Positions 28,307 to 37,726 of a DNA stretch of 64,000 bases are shown here, one piece after another. The translations under genes were made by a program, and so were the position numbers. The stretch's first letter is position 1, and every line of letters begins with the position of its first letter. Source of the stretch: an uncultured Bacteroidales bacterium (GTDB lineage: Bacteria; Bacteroidota; Bacteroidia; Bacteroidales; Paludibacteraceae); assembly GCA_944322025.1 (NCBI GenBank), contig CALUOH010000009.1:62001-126000 (forward strand), given 5' to 3'. The notes under the pieces were generated by a model, which saw only the letters and a program-made list of their open reading frames with translations, did no database searches and had not been told where the DNA came from.

Positions 28307-30709
28307 TCAAGGTATCGCAATTCTTACAGCTTCCTGCATGTCCCGTACAAAGTGGAAAGTCAGCCCTTTTAGGTATTCGGGCGTGATGTCCTCGATGTCC
28401 TTTTTGTTGTCCACGCAGAGAATAATCTCCTTTATGCCGGCACGTTTGGCTGCGAGCACCTTTTCCTTGATGCCGCCCACGGGGAGCAGTTTGCCGCGCA
28501 GGGTAATCTCGCCGGTCATGGCGAGGCGTTCCTTGACTTTCTTCTTGGTGAAACTCGACACGAGAGAGGTCAGTATCGCTATGCCGGCCGACGGACCGTC
28601 TTTCGGTATAGCACCCTCAGGCACATGGACATGCACGCTCTGCTCCTCCATGTCGGCGGGGTCAATGCCGAGTTCAGCGGCATGGCTCTTTGCATATTCG
28701 AGAGCGAGCATGGCCGACTCTTTCATCACGTCGCCGAGGTTGCCGGTCAGCGTGAGTTTTGCCCCCTTGTCCTTGTGCGTGCTTGTCTCGATGTAGAGTA
28801 TCTCGCCGCCGACGCTTGTCCAAGCGAGACCGGTCACGACACCGTAGTAGCCTGAAATGTCGTAGACATCATGTTCGTAGCGCGATGTGCCGAGATACTC
28901 TTTCAGCTCTTCCGGCTTGATGTTCGCAACGTAGTTCTCGTCATTGGCTATCGCCTTGGCTACCTTGCGCATTATCTTGGCTATCACGCGGTCGAGTTCG
29001 CGCACGCCGCTTTCACGCGTGTACTTCTCTATAATCTCCCTCACCGCCGCCTTTGAAATCTTGCATTTGCCCTTGGCAATGCCGTGCGCCTCCATCTGTT
29101 TCGGGATGAGGTGGCGTGTGGCGATTTCTATCTTCTCTTCGGCGATATAGCCGTTGACCTCAATTAATTCCATACGGTCAAGCAGCGGCTGAGAGATGCT
29201 GCCTATATTGTTGGCCGTGGCGATGAACAGCACTTTCGACAGGTCGAAGTCAATGTCGAGGAAATTGTCGTGGAATGCGTTGTTCTGCTCCGGGTCGAGC
29301 ACTTCGAGCAGGGCGGACGAGGGGTCGCCCTTGAAGTCGTTGCTCATCTTGTCAATTTCGTCGAGTACGAAAACCGGGTTGGACGAGCCTGCCTTGTTGA
29401 TGTTCTGGATGATGCGGCCGGGCATCGCCCCGATGTATGTGCGGCGGTGTCCGCGTATCTCCGCCTCGTCATGCAGTCCGCCGAGACTCATGCGTATGTA
29501 CTTGCGGTTCAGCGTTTCCGCTATGGATTTGCCGAGCGAGGTCTTACCTACTCCCGGAGGGCCGTAGAGGCAGATGATGGGCGACTTCATGTCCCCTTTC
29601 AGCTTCAGTACGGCGAGATGCTCTATGATGCGCTCCTTGACTTTCTCAAGCCCGAAATGGTCGCGGTCGAGTATCTTCTGCGCCTTCTTAAGGTCGAAGT
29701 TGTCCTTCGTGTATTCGTTCCACGGGAGGTTGACCACCGTCTCGAGATAGTTCAGCTGTATGGAGTATTCCGGTGCGCTGTTCGGCATACGTTCGAGTTT
29801 GGCCAATTCCTTCTCGAAGACCTCTTTCACCTTGTCGTCCCACTTTTTGCCCGCAGCTTTCTCCTTTATGGCCTTGACTTCCTGGTCCTCGCCGCTGCCG
29901 AGCTCCTCCTGTATGGTCTTCATCTGCTGCTGGAGGTAATACTCGCGCTGCTGTTGGTCCATGCCCATCCGCGCCTTGCTCTGTATGGCGGCCTTGATTT
30001 CGAGGAGCTGGCTCTCCTTCGTGAGAAGGTCGAGCAGCATATAGCCCCGCTTGTTTACGTCATTGGTCTGCAAGAGCTTGAGCTTGTCCTCGAGCGATAT
30101 GCTGAAGTTCGTGCAGATGAAATTAATCATCGCGACGGGCTGCTCTATGTTGCGTATGGCGAATGTGGCCTCGTCTGGAATAGAGCCAGAACCCTTTATT
30201 ATCCTGATGGCCAGTTCTTTCAGAGCCTCGACGAGGGCGGTGAATACGCGGTTGTCATCCTCTGGCACTTTCTCCTCGAGTATGTGTATGCGTGCGGTCA
30301 TGTATGGTATCTCGCTGACGCATTCGCCCATCGTGGCGCGTTTCTTGCCTTGGAGTATTACCGTGGTCGTACCGTCGGGCATCTCGAGTATGCGCACTAT
30401 GCGCGCTATCGTGCCTATCTGCCAGAGGTCGGGCTTCTTCGGGTCTTCCACAGTGGCGTCTATCTGTGTGCCGACGAAGAGTTCGCCTTCTTTCTGGTAG
30501 ACTTCGCGCACTATGCGGAGCGACTTCTTGCGCCCTACGTTGACAGGCATCACAACCTGCGGGAACAGCACCATGTTGCGCAGCGGCAGCACGGGAAGCG
30601 TGTCGCCGTCGTTGCATTCCAACGGCACTTCGTCGTCGTCCGCCATGAGTGGTATCATATTGCTCTGGCTCTCTATCGTATCGTCCATTAAAAATTGTTC
30701 TATCTGCAT
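28307..30709 (-). CDS. lon: ATP-dependent Lon protease
   Basis: An 800-aa cytoplasmic AAA+ serine protease that degrades damaged and regulatory proteins. It has an N-terminal LON substrate domain (LPVLPLRNMVLFPQVVMPV), a coiled-coil linker and an AAA+ domain with Walker [14 protein letters not shown] and Walker B PVFVLDEIDKM. The protease domain has catalytic Ser in PKDGPSAGIA and Lys in PVGGIKEKVLAAKR. The start at 30709 (MQIEQFLMDD) is best placed behind the GGAGA ribosome binding site; an in-frame ATG two codons earlier is too close to it. Confidence 0.97.
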   Translation of the reverse strand: MQIEQFLMDDTIESQSNMIPLMADDDEVPLECNDGDTLPVLPLRNMVLFPQVVMPVNVGRKKSLRIVREVYQKEGELFVGTQIDATVEDPKKPDLWQIGTIARIVRILEMPDGTTTVILQGKKRATMGECVSEIPYMTARIHILEEKVPEDDNRVFTALVEALKELAIRIIKGSGSIPDEATFAIRNIEQPVAMINFICTNFSISLEDKLKLLQTNDVNKRGYMLLDLLTKESQLLEIKAAIQSKARMGMDQQQREYYLQQQMKTIQEELGSGEDQEVKAIKEKAAGKKWDDKVKEVFEKELAKLERMPNSAPEYSIQLNYLETVVNLPWNEYTKDNFDLKKAQKILDRDHFGLEKVKERIIEHLAVLKLKGDMKSPIICLYGPPGVGKTSLGKSIAETLNRKYIRMSLGGLHDEAEIRGHRRTYIGAMPGRIIQNINKAGSSNPVFVLDEIDKMSNDFKGDPSSALLEVLDPEQNNAFHDNFLDIDFDLSKVLFIATANNIGSISQPLLDRMELIEVNGYIAEEKIEIATRHLIPKQMEAHGIAKGKCKISKAAVREIIEKYTRESGVRELDRVIAKIMRKVAKAIANDENYVANIKPEELKEYLGTSRYEHDVYDISGYYGVVTGLAWTSVGGEILYIETSTHKDKGAKLTLTGNLGDVMKESAMLALEYAKSHAAELGIDPADMEEQSVHVHVPEGAIPKDGPSAGIAILTSLVSSFTKKKVKERLAMTGEITLRGKLLPVGGIKEKVLAAKRAGIKEIILCVDNKKDIEDITPEYLKGLTFHFVRDMQEAVRIAIP

Positions 30710-30815
30710 ATTCATATCTCCTTTCCTGTCTTTGTGGCGCACGGGCTGCCGTTTTGGCGTGCATCCAATGCCGCTTTGTCGGTATCAGACCGCTTGCCAT
30801 AGCGTGGTGCGCGAA

Positions 30816-31757
30816 TTACATTGTGAGTTTCATAATGTGCAATTGGTGTGCCACTGTTCCGGAGAGCAGTTTCACAATGTAGATTCCGTCGGGCAGGGCA
30901 GAGCAGTCTATCTGCTGGCTGTCGCGCCCGTCTGTGGTGACGGATAGCATCAGCCTGCCCTGCATGTCGTAGATTGAGATGGAGTGTACGGGCACTCCGC
31001 TTATGTTAAGGATGTCCTTCACAGGGTTGGGGTATGCCAGTGGCTCAGCAGCGTCAGTCACGGGGTCGGGCAGTGCGCTCGGCAGGCGGACAGTGGCGTA
31101 TGCCGATATGCCCGGTGCGCTCTCATAGTAATCGTCGCCAGGCTGTGTGGCTGTGATGACTGCCGTGCCCTCTTTTTTGGCTATCAGTATGTTGTCGCGC
31201 AGGTCGCACACGGACGAGTCGCTGCTTTCGTATACGACAGCGAGGCCTGACGATGCAGTCGCGGTCAGTTCCGTTTCGCTCCCGACGGTGAGGTTGTCGA
31301 GAGTCTGTTCCCATGTGATGGTCTGTTCCTCGTATACTAATTCGCCTGTGTAGGGTGTCACTTTAATGTTCTTGATATACTTCTGCATTGTCGCCCCTAA
31401 CTTCACATGAATCTTGAACTGTCTGGCTCTCGGGTTGAGCTTTATCGGGCCGAATGCCCTGTAAGCGGTATCCGGAGTAACGCTGTCCACCTCCCCCCAT
31501 GTACCGTTCAGGTTTTCGGATATATACACATTTCCCATTCCCGGTATCATTCCCAAAAATGATGCTGTGTGCACGTCGAACGTCAGTTCGTCCGGATGCT
31601 GACCGTCGGGAATGTCGATGACTAATTCTGACGGCAGTCCTGAGAAAGATAGAAACTCGATACTGTGTTCCGTCGGGTCGTCCACAATGTATGTCTGTGC
31701 CTGTGCGGCTGCCGGAATCATGAGCAGCGCGGCGAAGAGTGCAAGAATTGGTTTCAT
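30816..31757 (-). CDS. Secreted protein with T9SS type A C-terminal sorting domain
   Basis: A 313-aa exported protein. Start 31757 (MKPILALFAALLMIPAAAQAQ) gives a standard signal peptide. The middle contains a beta-rich domain and a BIG2-like segment (ATASSGLAVVYESSDSSVCD, then EGTAVITATQPGDDYY). The last ~75 residues are a Por secretion system sorting domain (YPNPVKDILNISG, SISIYDMQGRLML, LPDGIYIVKLLSG), so it is moved across the outer membrane by the type IX system and anchored or released. The substrate or ligand is unknown. A TACCTTTG -7 element lies at 31792-31785 on the minus strand. Confidence 0.85.
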   Translation of the reverse strand: MKPILALFAALLMIPAAAQAQTYIVDDPTEHSIEFLSFSGLPSELVIDIPDGQHPDELTFDVHTASFLGMIPGMGNVYISENLNGTWGEVDSVTPDTAYRAFGPIKLNPRARQFKIHVKLGATMQKYIKNIKVTPYTGELVYEEQTITWEQTLDNLTVGSETELTATASSGLAVVYESSDSSVCDLRDNILIAKKEGTAVITATQPGDDYYESAPGISAYATVRLPSALPDPVTDAAEPLAYPNPVKDILNISGVPVHSISIYDMQGRLMLSVTTDGRDSQQIDCSALPDGIYIVKLLSGTVAHQLHIMKLTM

Positions 31758-31862
31758 AAGTGTAAACGGTTTTGTTATACAAAACAAAGGTACGAAATTT
31801 CTCTGATACCGCACACGGAATAAATAGTGTGGATTGAGGGTGTTTGTTATGATAAAATGTTG

Positions 31863-31870
31863 TACCTTTG
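31863..31870 (+). promoter_or_regulatory. -7 promoter element for glnA
   Basis: TACCTTTG lies about 70 bases upstream of glnA. TTTG at 31843-31846 is 16 bases upstream, shorter than usual, so only the -7 is convincing. Confidence 0.5.
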
Positions 31871-31939
31871 TCAGCGGATTGCGCCGGGGCAATGAGAGTC
31901 CGGCGCGCTGTGTATGTACAATCTTTAATATTATATACT

Positions 31940-33442
31940 ATGAATACAAGTTTGAATCCAAATCCGCTGGTGCGTTTCCTCGGGAAGTCACAGCACGAGT
32001 TTACGAAGGCCGACATAGTCAAGTATGTCAAGGAGAACAACATCGAGATGATAAACCTTCACTATCCGGGAGCGGACGGCCGTCTGAAGACATTGAATTT
32101 CATAATCAATGACGAGGCTTATCTGGACAGTATCCTCACATGCGGCGAACGCGTGGACGGGTCGAGCCTTTTCCCATATATAGAGGCGGGCGCGAGTGAC
32201 CTTTACGTAGTGCCGCGCTACCGCACCGCATTCCGCAACCCGTTCAGCGATATACCTGCCCTTGATTTGCTGTGCAGCTATTATACCAAGGACGGCTCTC
32301 CTCTCGACATGGCACCGGAGTACACGCTGCGTAAGGCGCATGAGGAGCTGAAAAGGGTGACGGGGTTGACGTATCACGTGATGGGTGAGTTGGAGTATTA
32401 TGTCGTTAGCCCGAAGACAGACCTCTTCCTCGCGGCAGACCAGAAGGGGTATCATGAGTCGACCCCGTTCAACAAGGGGGCGGAGATGCGTGCCATGGCA
32501 ATGAAATATATAGCCGAGGCTGGCGGTCTCATCAAATACGGACACTCTGAGGTGGGCAACTTCACGAAGGGCGACCTGATGTATGAGCAGAACGAAATAG
32601 AGTTCCTGCCGACAAATCTCGAGGACGCGGCTGACCAGCTGATGGTGGCGAAATGGATTATCCGCACATTGGCCGACGAGTACGGCGTGGATGTCACTTT
32701 CGCTCCGAAAATCACAGTGGGTAAGGCGGGTAGCGGCCTCCACATACATACGCGTCTGATGAAGGGCGAGAAGAACGCTATGGTCATGGCGGACGGCTCT
32801 CTGTCGGAGAACGCTCTGAAAGCAATCGCGGGCTATCTCTATCTGTCGCCGTCGCTCACGGCGTTCGGCAACACCAATCCGACGTCATATTTCCGTCTTG
32901 TGCCGCATCAGGAGGCTCCGACCAACATCTGCTGGGGTGACCGTAACCGCTCGGTGCTTGTGCGCGTGCCTCTCGGATGGAGCGCGGGCGCGAACAGCAT
33001 GGTGTGCGATGCCAATCCGCTTGAGAAGCCATCGAACTTCGATACGTCAATCAAGCAGACTGTCGAGTTCCGCTGTCCGGACGGTTCGGCGGACATATAT
33101 CTGCTCCTTGCGGGCCTTGCAGTGGCGGCGCGTCACGGATTCGAGATGGAGAACGGATTGCAGTACGCGAAAGACCGTTATGTGGATGTCAACATATTCG
33201 ACGAGAAGCACAAGGAGGTGCTGGCGCGTCTGAGCCAGTTGCCGGCATCGTGCGAGGAGTCGGCGGCACGCCTCAATGAGCAGCGCGCTGTCTATGAGGC
33301 GCACGGGGTGTTCTCACCGCGCCTGATAGACGGTCTTGTGAAGAAGCTTTCTGACTATAAGGATGCAAATCTGCGTCAGGAACTCGGCAACAACGAGGAG
33401 AAGATAATGGCTCTTGTAAGGGAGTACTTCTACTGCGGCTAA
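31940..33442 (+). CDS. glnA: Glutamine synthetase, ~500-aa type I-like
   Basis: Glutamine synthetase makes glutamine from glutamate, ammonia and ATP. Start 31940 (MNTSLNPNPLVRFLGKSQHE) gives 500 aa. The beta-grasp N-terminal domain precedes the catalytic domain with GELEYYV and NEIEFLP (metal-binding glutamates), KAGSGLHIHTRL (ATP/glutamate binding) and NRSVLVRVPLGW (NRSxxxR, ammonium/phosphate site). The adenylylation-loop Tyr of GSI-beta is not apparent. It is a monocistronic unit with a terminator after it. Confidence 0.93.
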   Translation: MNTSLNPNPLVRFLGKSQHEFTKADIVKYVKENNIEMINLHYPGADGRLKTLNFIINDEAYLDSILTCGERVDGSSLFPYIEAGASDLYVVPRYRTAFRNPFSDIPALDLLCSYYTKDGSPLDMAPEYTLRKAHEELKRVTGLTYHVMGELEYYVVSPKTDLFLAADQKGYHESTPFNKGAEMRAMAMKYIAEAGGLIKYGHSEVGNFTKGDLMYEQNEIEFLPTNLEDAADQLMVAKWIIRTLADEYGVDVTFAPKITVGKAGSGLHIHTRLMKGEKNAMVMADGSLSENALKAIAGYLYLSPSLTAFGNTNPTSYFRLVPHQEAPTNICWGDRNRSVLVRVPLGWSAGANSMVCDANPLEKPSNFDTSIKQTVEFRCPDGSADIYLLLAGLAVAARHGFEMENGLQYAKDRYVDVNIFDEKHKEVLARLSQLPASCEESAARLNEQRAVYEAHGVFSPRLIDGLVKKLSDYKDANLRQELGNNEEKIMALVREYFYCG

Positions 33443-33485
33443 GGCAGACACTTTTTCATAATACATATAGATTAAAGAGAATGTG

Positions 33486-33518
33486 AAGGGCTGTGCCTGT
33501 GAAGGCGCAGCCCTTTGT
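33486..33518 (+). terminator. Terminator after glnA
   Basis: AAGGGCTGTGCC (33486-33497) pairs with GGCGCAGCCCTT (33504-33515) with one mismatch and a 6-base loop. The following T tract is weak (TTGTTG). Confidence 0.65.
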
Positions 33519-33608
33519 TGTGTCCATGTCCCGGGAATGTGTGCAGTGGTGCGATGATGATGCGGATGGGGTGACAGAAGCCTTGGAGAGAGGATATAAC
33601 AACCATGT

Positions 33609-33631
33609 CCGTGCCCCATGTGAGGGCACGG
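33609..33631. terminator. Hairpin downstream of the DUF3276 gene
   Basis: CCGTGCCC (33609-33616) pairs perfectly with GGGCACGG (33624-33631) across a 7-base loop. It sits between glnA and the converging DUF3276 gene and may help end the minus-strand transcript, but no T tract is seen. Confidence 0.4.
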
Positions 33632-33716
33632 CTATGATGATGTAAGGCAACAACAACACACGCTACATGCTATATGCGGCGTGCATTGTCGTATGTTGTC
33701 AAGGATGCCGGGAGGG

Positions 33717-34115
33717 TCAGAAGTCCATCTCGACGTTATATCTCTCTTTGTCGAAAGATGTGCCGTCCGCGCTTCTCTCTTCCTCCTGGGCCCTACGTGC
33801 AGCGTAGTAGCGTTGCTGCTGTCTCTGGTACTCCTCGGGGTGTTTCTCGTTCCAGTCGTCTATATATCCGAGCGCATCGGCAAGCCCGTCCTTGAACTTG
33901 TCGAAGTCCTCGGGGTAGAGGAATATTTTGTGTTTTTCGTATTGTACGTCGTTATCGTCCTCACCCGCCGACCTTCTTTTGCTCTCGGTTATTGTCAAGA
34001 ACAATTCTCCGCTCCTTGTCTCCTTCACGTCTATGTAGTATACCCTTTTGCCGGCTTTTATGACCTTAGAGAATACAATCACGTGCTCTTTTTTGTTAGA
34101 CTTTACTTCTTCCAT
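33717..34115 (-). CDS. PUR family (DUF3276) DNA/RNA-binding protein
   Basis: A 132-aa protein whose first ~85 residues form a PUR-alpha-like domain: HVIVFSKVIKAGKRVYYIDV, SGELFLTITESKR and KHKIFLYPEDFDKFKDGL. This is the DUF3276 family, which is widespread in Bacteroidetes and related to the spirochaete nucleic-acid binding protein BpuR. The C-terminal tail is charged and Gln/Arg-rich. It probably binds single-stranded DNA or RNA; the target is not known. It stands alone on the minus strand, with a repeat-rich spacer upstream. Confidence 0.88.
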   Translation of the reverse strand: MEEVKSNKKEHVIVFSKVIKAGKRVYYIDVKETRSGELFLTITESKRRSAGEDDNDVQYEKHKIFLYPEDFDKFKDGLADALGYIDDWNEKHPEEYQRQQQRYYAARRAQEEERSADGTSFDKERYNVEMDF

Positions 34116-34410
34116 AGATTTTAGTCTGGTTATACAACTATTTGATTATTAGATTATATGATAATGCAAGCGTGGCGGTGCGTACCCTTGCGGAGCACCT
34201 TTATTTTCAGAGTTCAAAATTGTGCTTTTTTTTGAAATTGTCAAAGTTTTTCCGCGAAAAATGAGCCATTATTTTCGTTTTTTTGTCGGGAAGAGATATA
34301 TTGTTGTGATTATCAATAAGTTGTAGAATGAGGTGCGTTATGTGGGGAGAGGAGATGGAGACAGGGTGATGATGGGGTGTGGTTTCGGAGGGGCTGGCTG
34401 TGCGCTGGCG

Positions 34411-34432
34411 CGAGAGTACGTGTTTTTAGCCA
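34411..34432 (+). repeat. Dispersed repeat family A, copy A6
   Basis: CGAGAGTACGTGTTTTTAGC, one base different from the family core, preceded by CTGGCG as in other copies. It lies in the spacer between the DUF3276 gene and the acidic-linker gene, 157 bases before a family B element. Confidence 0.78.
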
Positions 34433-34567
34433 TAATTAACAGAAACGCGGTAACGGAGCGGATGAGCGAGGAGGGAGGATGTGGGCGAGTTTTGTCGGGG
34501 AAAAGCAGTAATGGCTTAGGTGTGCGTAAAATTTATGCAATATGTGGGAGATGATTTGTGCTTTTAT

Positions 34568-34670
34568 TGTACCTTTGCGTCTGGTGACGCAAGATAGGAC
34601 AGGCTGCGGTTCGGCAAAGGCAATCAAACAAGTTTGTTGCCATTGCGCTCACCTTTCGCTATCTTTGTAG
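34568..34670 (+). repeat. Family B hairpin-promoter repeat, copy B3
   Basis: TACCTTTG (34570-34577) overlaps hairpin 1 TTGCGTC/GACGCAA (34575-34581/34586-34592). The AAGATAG foot follows, then CTGCGGTTCGGCA, and a hairpin 2 with GGCAA/TTGCC arms around CAAAC-AA-GTTTG. It ends with TATCTTTG at 34660-34667. From GCGGTTCGG onward it matches module ii of cluster B2 over about 65 bases with a single difference. Confidence 0.88.
34637..34667 (+). promoter_or_regulatory. Promoter carried by repeat B3
   Basis: TTG at 34637-34639, a 20-base spacer and TATCTTTG at 34660-34667. The next gene starts at 34744, which suits a leader of about 70 bases. Confidence 0.78.
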
Positions 34671-34743
34671 ATGACAGAGGAATGTGCGGAAACAGGGTGT
34701 TTTATTTGGGAAGAAGATTGTATTAATAGGACAAGAGATATAT

Positions 34744-35928
34744 ATGAATAGGGAAGTGCTGATAGCCTTGATAGACAAGGATATAAGGGAGCTGGCGAAG
34801 TTGACGGATGGGTTTTCGGAGATGAGGGAGTTTCCTGCGCCGTATATGGAGCTGGCGATAGACAAGGCCAATGCTCTGGTGGAGAATCTCGTGGCTCTTT
34901 CGGCTGCGGGGCGCGCTGCACATGTAGATGATGTGGCGGCGGAGTGCGGCGAGTCGCTTGACGGGTGTGTGCGGCCTGTGGTGATTAGCCCGGTGGAGCC
35001 GCAGACGTTTGCCGCAGAGGAGGCCGAAGGTACGCAGTGTCATGCCGACATGGGTTATGGGAGCGGTGCGGCGGAGATTGGGCAGAGTGTGCGGATGGCC
35101 AAAGAGGAGGCAGCACCCGTGACGCATCGTGCCGGGCAGGTGAGCGGTATGGAGGAAGGGGAGGTGAGCGAGCGGACGGCCGCAGAGGAGAATGCCGTGG
35201 GGGCGTGCCATGATGATACGGGGCATGTGAACGGCGCGGCGGAGCGTGAACGCCGTGAGCAGGATGCCGGGGATGAGAGAGCGGCGGCAGAGGAGATGCC
35301 GGAGGAGGATGCTACGGATGAGCAGCGCATCGGGGAGCTTGCCGAGGCGGCGGCTTCCGTTGCCAAGGCGATAGAGGAGATTATGGCCGACGTTGAGGAT
35401 ATTGCCGGGGAGAGGCAGGATGCCGGGACGGCGGATGAAAGTATATATACGGAGGAGAGTGGTATGTCCGAACCGGATGCTGCGGCGGAGACGGCAGATG
35501 AGTGTGAGATGGCTGCCGCAGGTGCAGCGGAGCGTCAGGAGGCGGAGCCTGTGGAGGATGATGTGGAGAGGAGAGCGGCGGATGTTGCCGAGAGGGTACA
35601 GCCGGTGACTACGGTGGCGGACGCGCTGAGGGCGGGGGAGTCGCTGCACGACTCGCTCACGAAGGGGAATGACGATACGATAGCCGCCACTATGGCGGCC
35701 AAGAAGATAACGGAACTGAAGTCCGCGCTGACTATAGCCGACCGTTTCCGCTTCCAGAGGGAGCTGTTCGGCGGCGATGGGGAGAAGATGATGCAGGCGT
35801 TGAGCGACCTTGACGCGGCAGGCTCGATTGCAGCCGCGAAGGAGTACGTAAGAGCCAAGTTCTCGTGGAAGGCGGATGACCCGTGCGTGGTGTCGTTCAT
35901 GACACTGCTCGAGAGACGTTATATGTAA
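34744..35928 (+). CDS. Conserved Bacteroidales protein with acidic Ala/Glu-rich linker
   Basis: A 394-aa cytoplasmic protein of unknown function. ATG 34744 (MNREVLIALIDKDIRELAKL) is preferred because the frame upstream runs into repeat B3. A short helical N-terminal domain (about 1-60) is joined to a C-terminal helical domain (about 310-394, ITELKSALTIADRFRFQREL through AKFSWKADDP). The long linker is extremely rich in Ala, Glu, Asp and Gly. The C-terminal domain resembles one I associate with unnamed Bacteroidetes proteins. The gene lies 23 bases upstream of rsmI and is probably co-transcribed with it. Confidence 0.72.
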   Translation: MNREVLIALIDKDIRELAKLTDGFSEMREFPAPYMELAIDKANALVENLVALSAAGRAAHVDDVAAECGESLDGCVRPVVISPVEPQTFAAEEAEGTQCHADMGYGSGAAEIGQSVRMAKEEAAPVTHRAGQVSGMEEGEVSERTAAEENAVGACHDDTGHVNGAAERERREQDAGDERAAAEEMPEEDATDEQRIGELAEAAASVAKAIEEIMADVEDIAGERQDAGTADESIYTEESGMSEPDAAAETADECEMAAAGAAERQEAEPVEDDVERRAADVAERVQPVTTVADALRAGESLHDSLTKGNDDTIAATMAAKKITELKSALTIADRFRFQRELFGGDGEKMMQALSDLDAAGSIAAAKEYVRAKFSWKADDPCVVSFMTLLERRYM

Positions 35929-35951
35929 AGAGACTTATGTGCGGGAGGAAT

Positions 35952-36701
35952 ATGTCGGACGCTATATCGAAGCTGTATCTGATACCTACGCCTGTTGGCA
36001 ACCTTGAAGACATCACGCTGCGTGCTCTCAGGCTTCTGAAGGAGGCAGACCTTGTGCTGGCGGAGGATACGAGGACAACGGGGATACTCTTCAAACATTA
36101 TGACATACACACCCCCATGATGGCGCACCATAAGTTCAATGAGCACAAGACTGTGGGGCGCATAGCGGAGCGCATAGAGCGTGGGGAGACCGTCGCGCTG
36201 GTATCAGATGCGGGGACACCGTCGGTCTCCGACCCCGGCTTTATGCTTGTGCGCGAGTGTGTGCGCCGTGGGGTGACAGTGGAGTGCCTGCCTGGCGCGA
36301 CAGCGTTTGTCCCCGCCCTTGTGGTCTCCGGTCTGCCGTCGGACCGTTTTACGTTCGAGGGTTTTCTCCCGCAGAAAAAGGGGCGGCAGAAGAGGCTGGT
36401 GGCATTGAGGGGGGAGAGCCGCACCATGATATTCTACGAGTCGCCGTTCCGTCTGGTGAAGCTACTGGAACAGCTTGCCACCGTGTTCGGGGGTGAGAGG
36501 CGCGCTTCGGTGTCGCGGGAGATTTCGAAGGTGCATGAGACCACCGTGCGCGACACGCTCGCGGGGCTTGCCGCCTTTTTCGCCGCCAATCCGCCCAAGG
36601 GCGAGATAGTGGTAGTAGTGGCGGGTGCGGGGGATGCCCGTCAGGAAGGAGATGGAGATGACGGGGAGCGGGATTGCTCTCAGTATGAAGCAGAATATTA
36701 A
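35952..36701 (+). CDS. rsmI: 16S rRNA (cytidine1402-2'-O)-methyltransferase
   Basis: RsmI methylates the ribose of C1402 in 16S rRNA at the decoding centre using SAM. Start 35952 (MSDAISKLYLIPTPVGNLED) follows a GGGAGGA ribosome binding site. The 249-aa protein has LYLIPTPVGNLEDITLRALR, LVLAEDTRTT and VSDAGTPSVSDPG, the hallmark motifs of the tetrapyrrole methylase-like fold, and EGFLPQKKGR. It lies 23 bases after the acidic-linker gene and 22 before a coiled-coil lipoprotein gene. Confidence 0.95.
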   Translation: MSDAISKLYLIPTPVGNLEDITLRALRLLKEADLVLAEDTRTTGILFKHYDIHTPMMAHHKFNEHKTVGRIAERIERGETVALVSDAGTPSVSDPGFMLVRECVRRGVTVECLPGATAFVPALVVSGLPSDRFTFEGFLPQKKGRQKRLVALRGESRTMIFYESPFRLVKLLEQLATVFGGERRASVSREISKVHETTVRDTLAGLAAFFAANPPKGEIVVVVAGAGDARQEGDGDDGERDCSQYEAEY

Positions 36702-36723
36702 TATTGCAGACAAATAGAAAGCT

Positions 36724-37596
36724 ATGAGAATTTTGTATGTCACGCTTGCCGTATATGCCCTGCTTTCTGCCGTGTCGTGCGGCGGGAACAGGACGGAGGG
36801 CGAGAGGCTGAGGCGCGAGAATGATTCGCTGCGGAGAGAAAACAGCCGCATAGAGGAGGAGGTCAACGTGTATTTTGACGCTATTTCCGCCATATCCGCC
36901 GGAATGGAGAAGGTCAAGTCGCTCGGCGGCTACATATCGGCGCGGATAGAGGAGGAGAGCGACTCGCTGAACCGGCTGAGAATGATAGAGGACGACATGC
37001 AGATAGTGGAGAGCATGCTCGAGAAGAACCGGCAGGAGATAGAGTCGCTACGCAAGAGGCTGGCGGGCAGCGGCCTTAAAATAGCGAACCTGGAAAAGAC
37101 CATCGACGCACTGACGGCTGAGATGGATGGGCTGACGCGCAACATCGACTCCCTGCACAGGGTTGTCGTGGCGAAAGACAGTGTGATAGCCACGCAGCAG
37201 AGTTCACTGGAGACACTGCGTGAGGACATGAGGGCATTGCAGACGGAGAAGCGCGAGTCGGATATGGCTCTTGCAATGCGGACTGAAGAGTTCTACACCG
37301 TGTGGTACGTCTTCGGCACATCGAAGGAGCTTAAAGACCAAGGTATAATAGCCAGGGGCGGCACGCTCTCGCAGAAGAAGGTATTAGAGGGCGACTTCAA
37401 CCGCGACTATTTCGTGAAGGTAGACCGCAGGGAGATAAGCCAGATACCGCTTTATGCGAAGAGGGCCAAGGTGCTGACTTCACACCCGTCAGACTCATAT
37501 ATACTCGAGAAGCAGGATGGTCAGTACACTCTGCGCATCCTTGACCCGGATGAGTTCTGGAGCGTCTCGCGCTATTTAGTGGTGCAGATAAACTGA
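36724..37596 (+). CDS. Coiled-coil lipoprotein, conserved in Bacteroidales
   Basis: A 290-aa predicted lipoprotein of unknown function. The signal peptide MRILYVTLAVYALLSAVSC ends in a slightly atypical lipobox (AVSC, Cys19). A long coiled coil with heptads rich in Arg, Glu and Leu follows (about residues 25-195). The last ~90 residues form a beta-rich domain (EEFYTVWYVFGTSKELKDQG, KRAKVLTSHPSDSYILEK). It is probably co-transcribed with rsmI. Its resemblance in layout to the membrane-anchored protein at 62335 is general, not demonstrable homology. Confidence 0.75.
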   Translation: MRILYVTLAVYALLSAVSCGGNRTEGERLRRENDSLRRENSRIEEEVNVYFDAISAISAGMEKVKSLGGYISARIEEESDSLNRLRMIEDDMQIVESMLEKNRQEIESLRKRLAGSGLKIANLEKTIDALTAEMDGLTRNIDSLHRVVVAKDSVIATQQSSLETLREDMRALQTEKRESDMALAMRTEEFYTVWYVFGTSKELKDQGIIARGGTLSQKKVLEGDFNRDYFVKVDRREISQIPLYAKRAKVLTSHPSDSYILEKQDGQYTLRILDPDEFWSVSRYLVVQIN

Positions 37597-37726
37597 CCGG
37601 TTTCCCTGAGGGCAGCGGTGGCTACCGTCCAGCTAAGTGCGGAGACAAAAAGGGCTATATCTGCGGGGCGCAAGTGTTAAAACGGAACTTTTGAGGCGCG
37701 GCGGGATAGCAGTATGTTGTCCGAAT

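Noticed and set aside
29270-30691. Long plus-strand open frame (473 codons) opposite lon
   Set aside because: It is the antisense shadow of a clear lon gene. The product is Tyr/His/Val-rich with no family features, and the frame exists because of lon's codon use.
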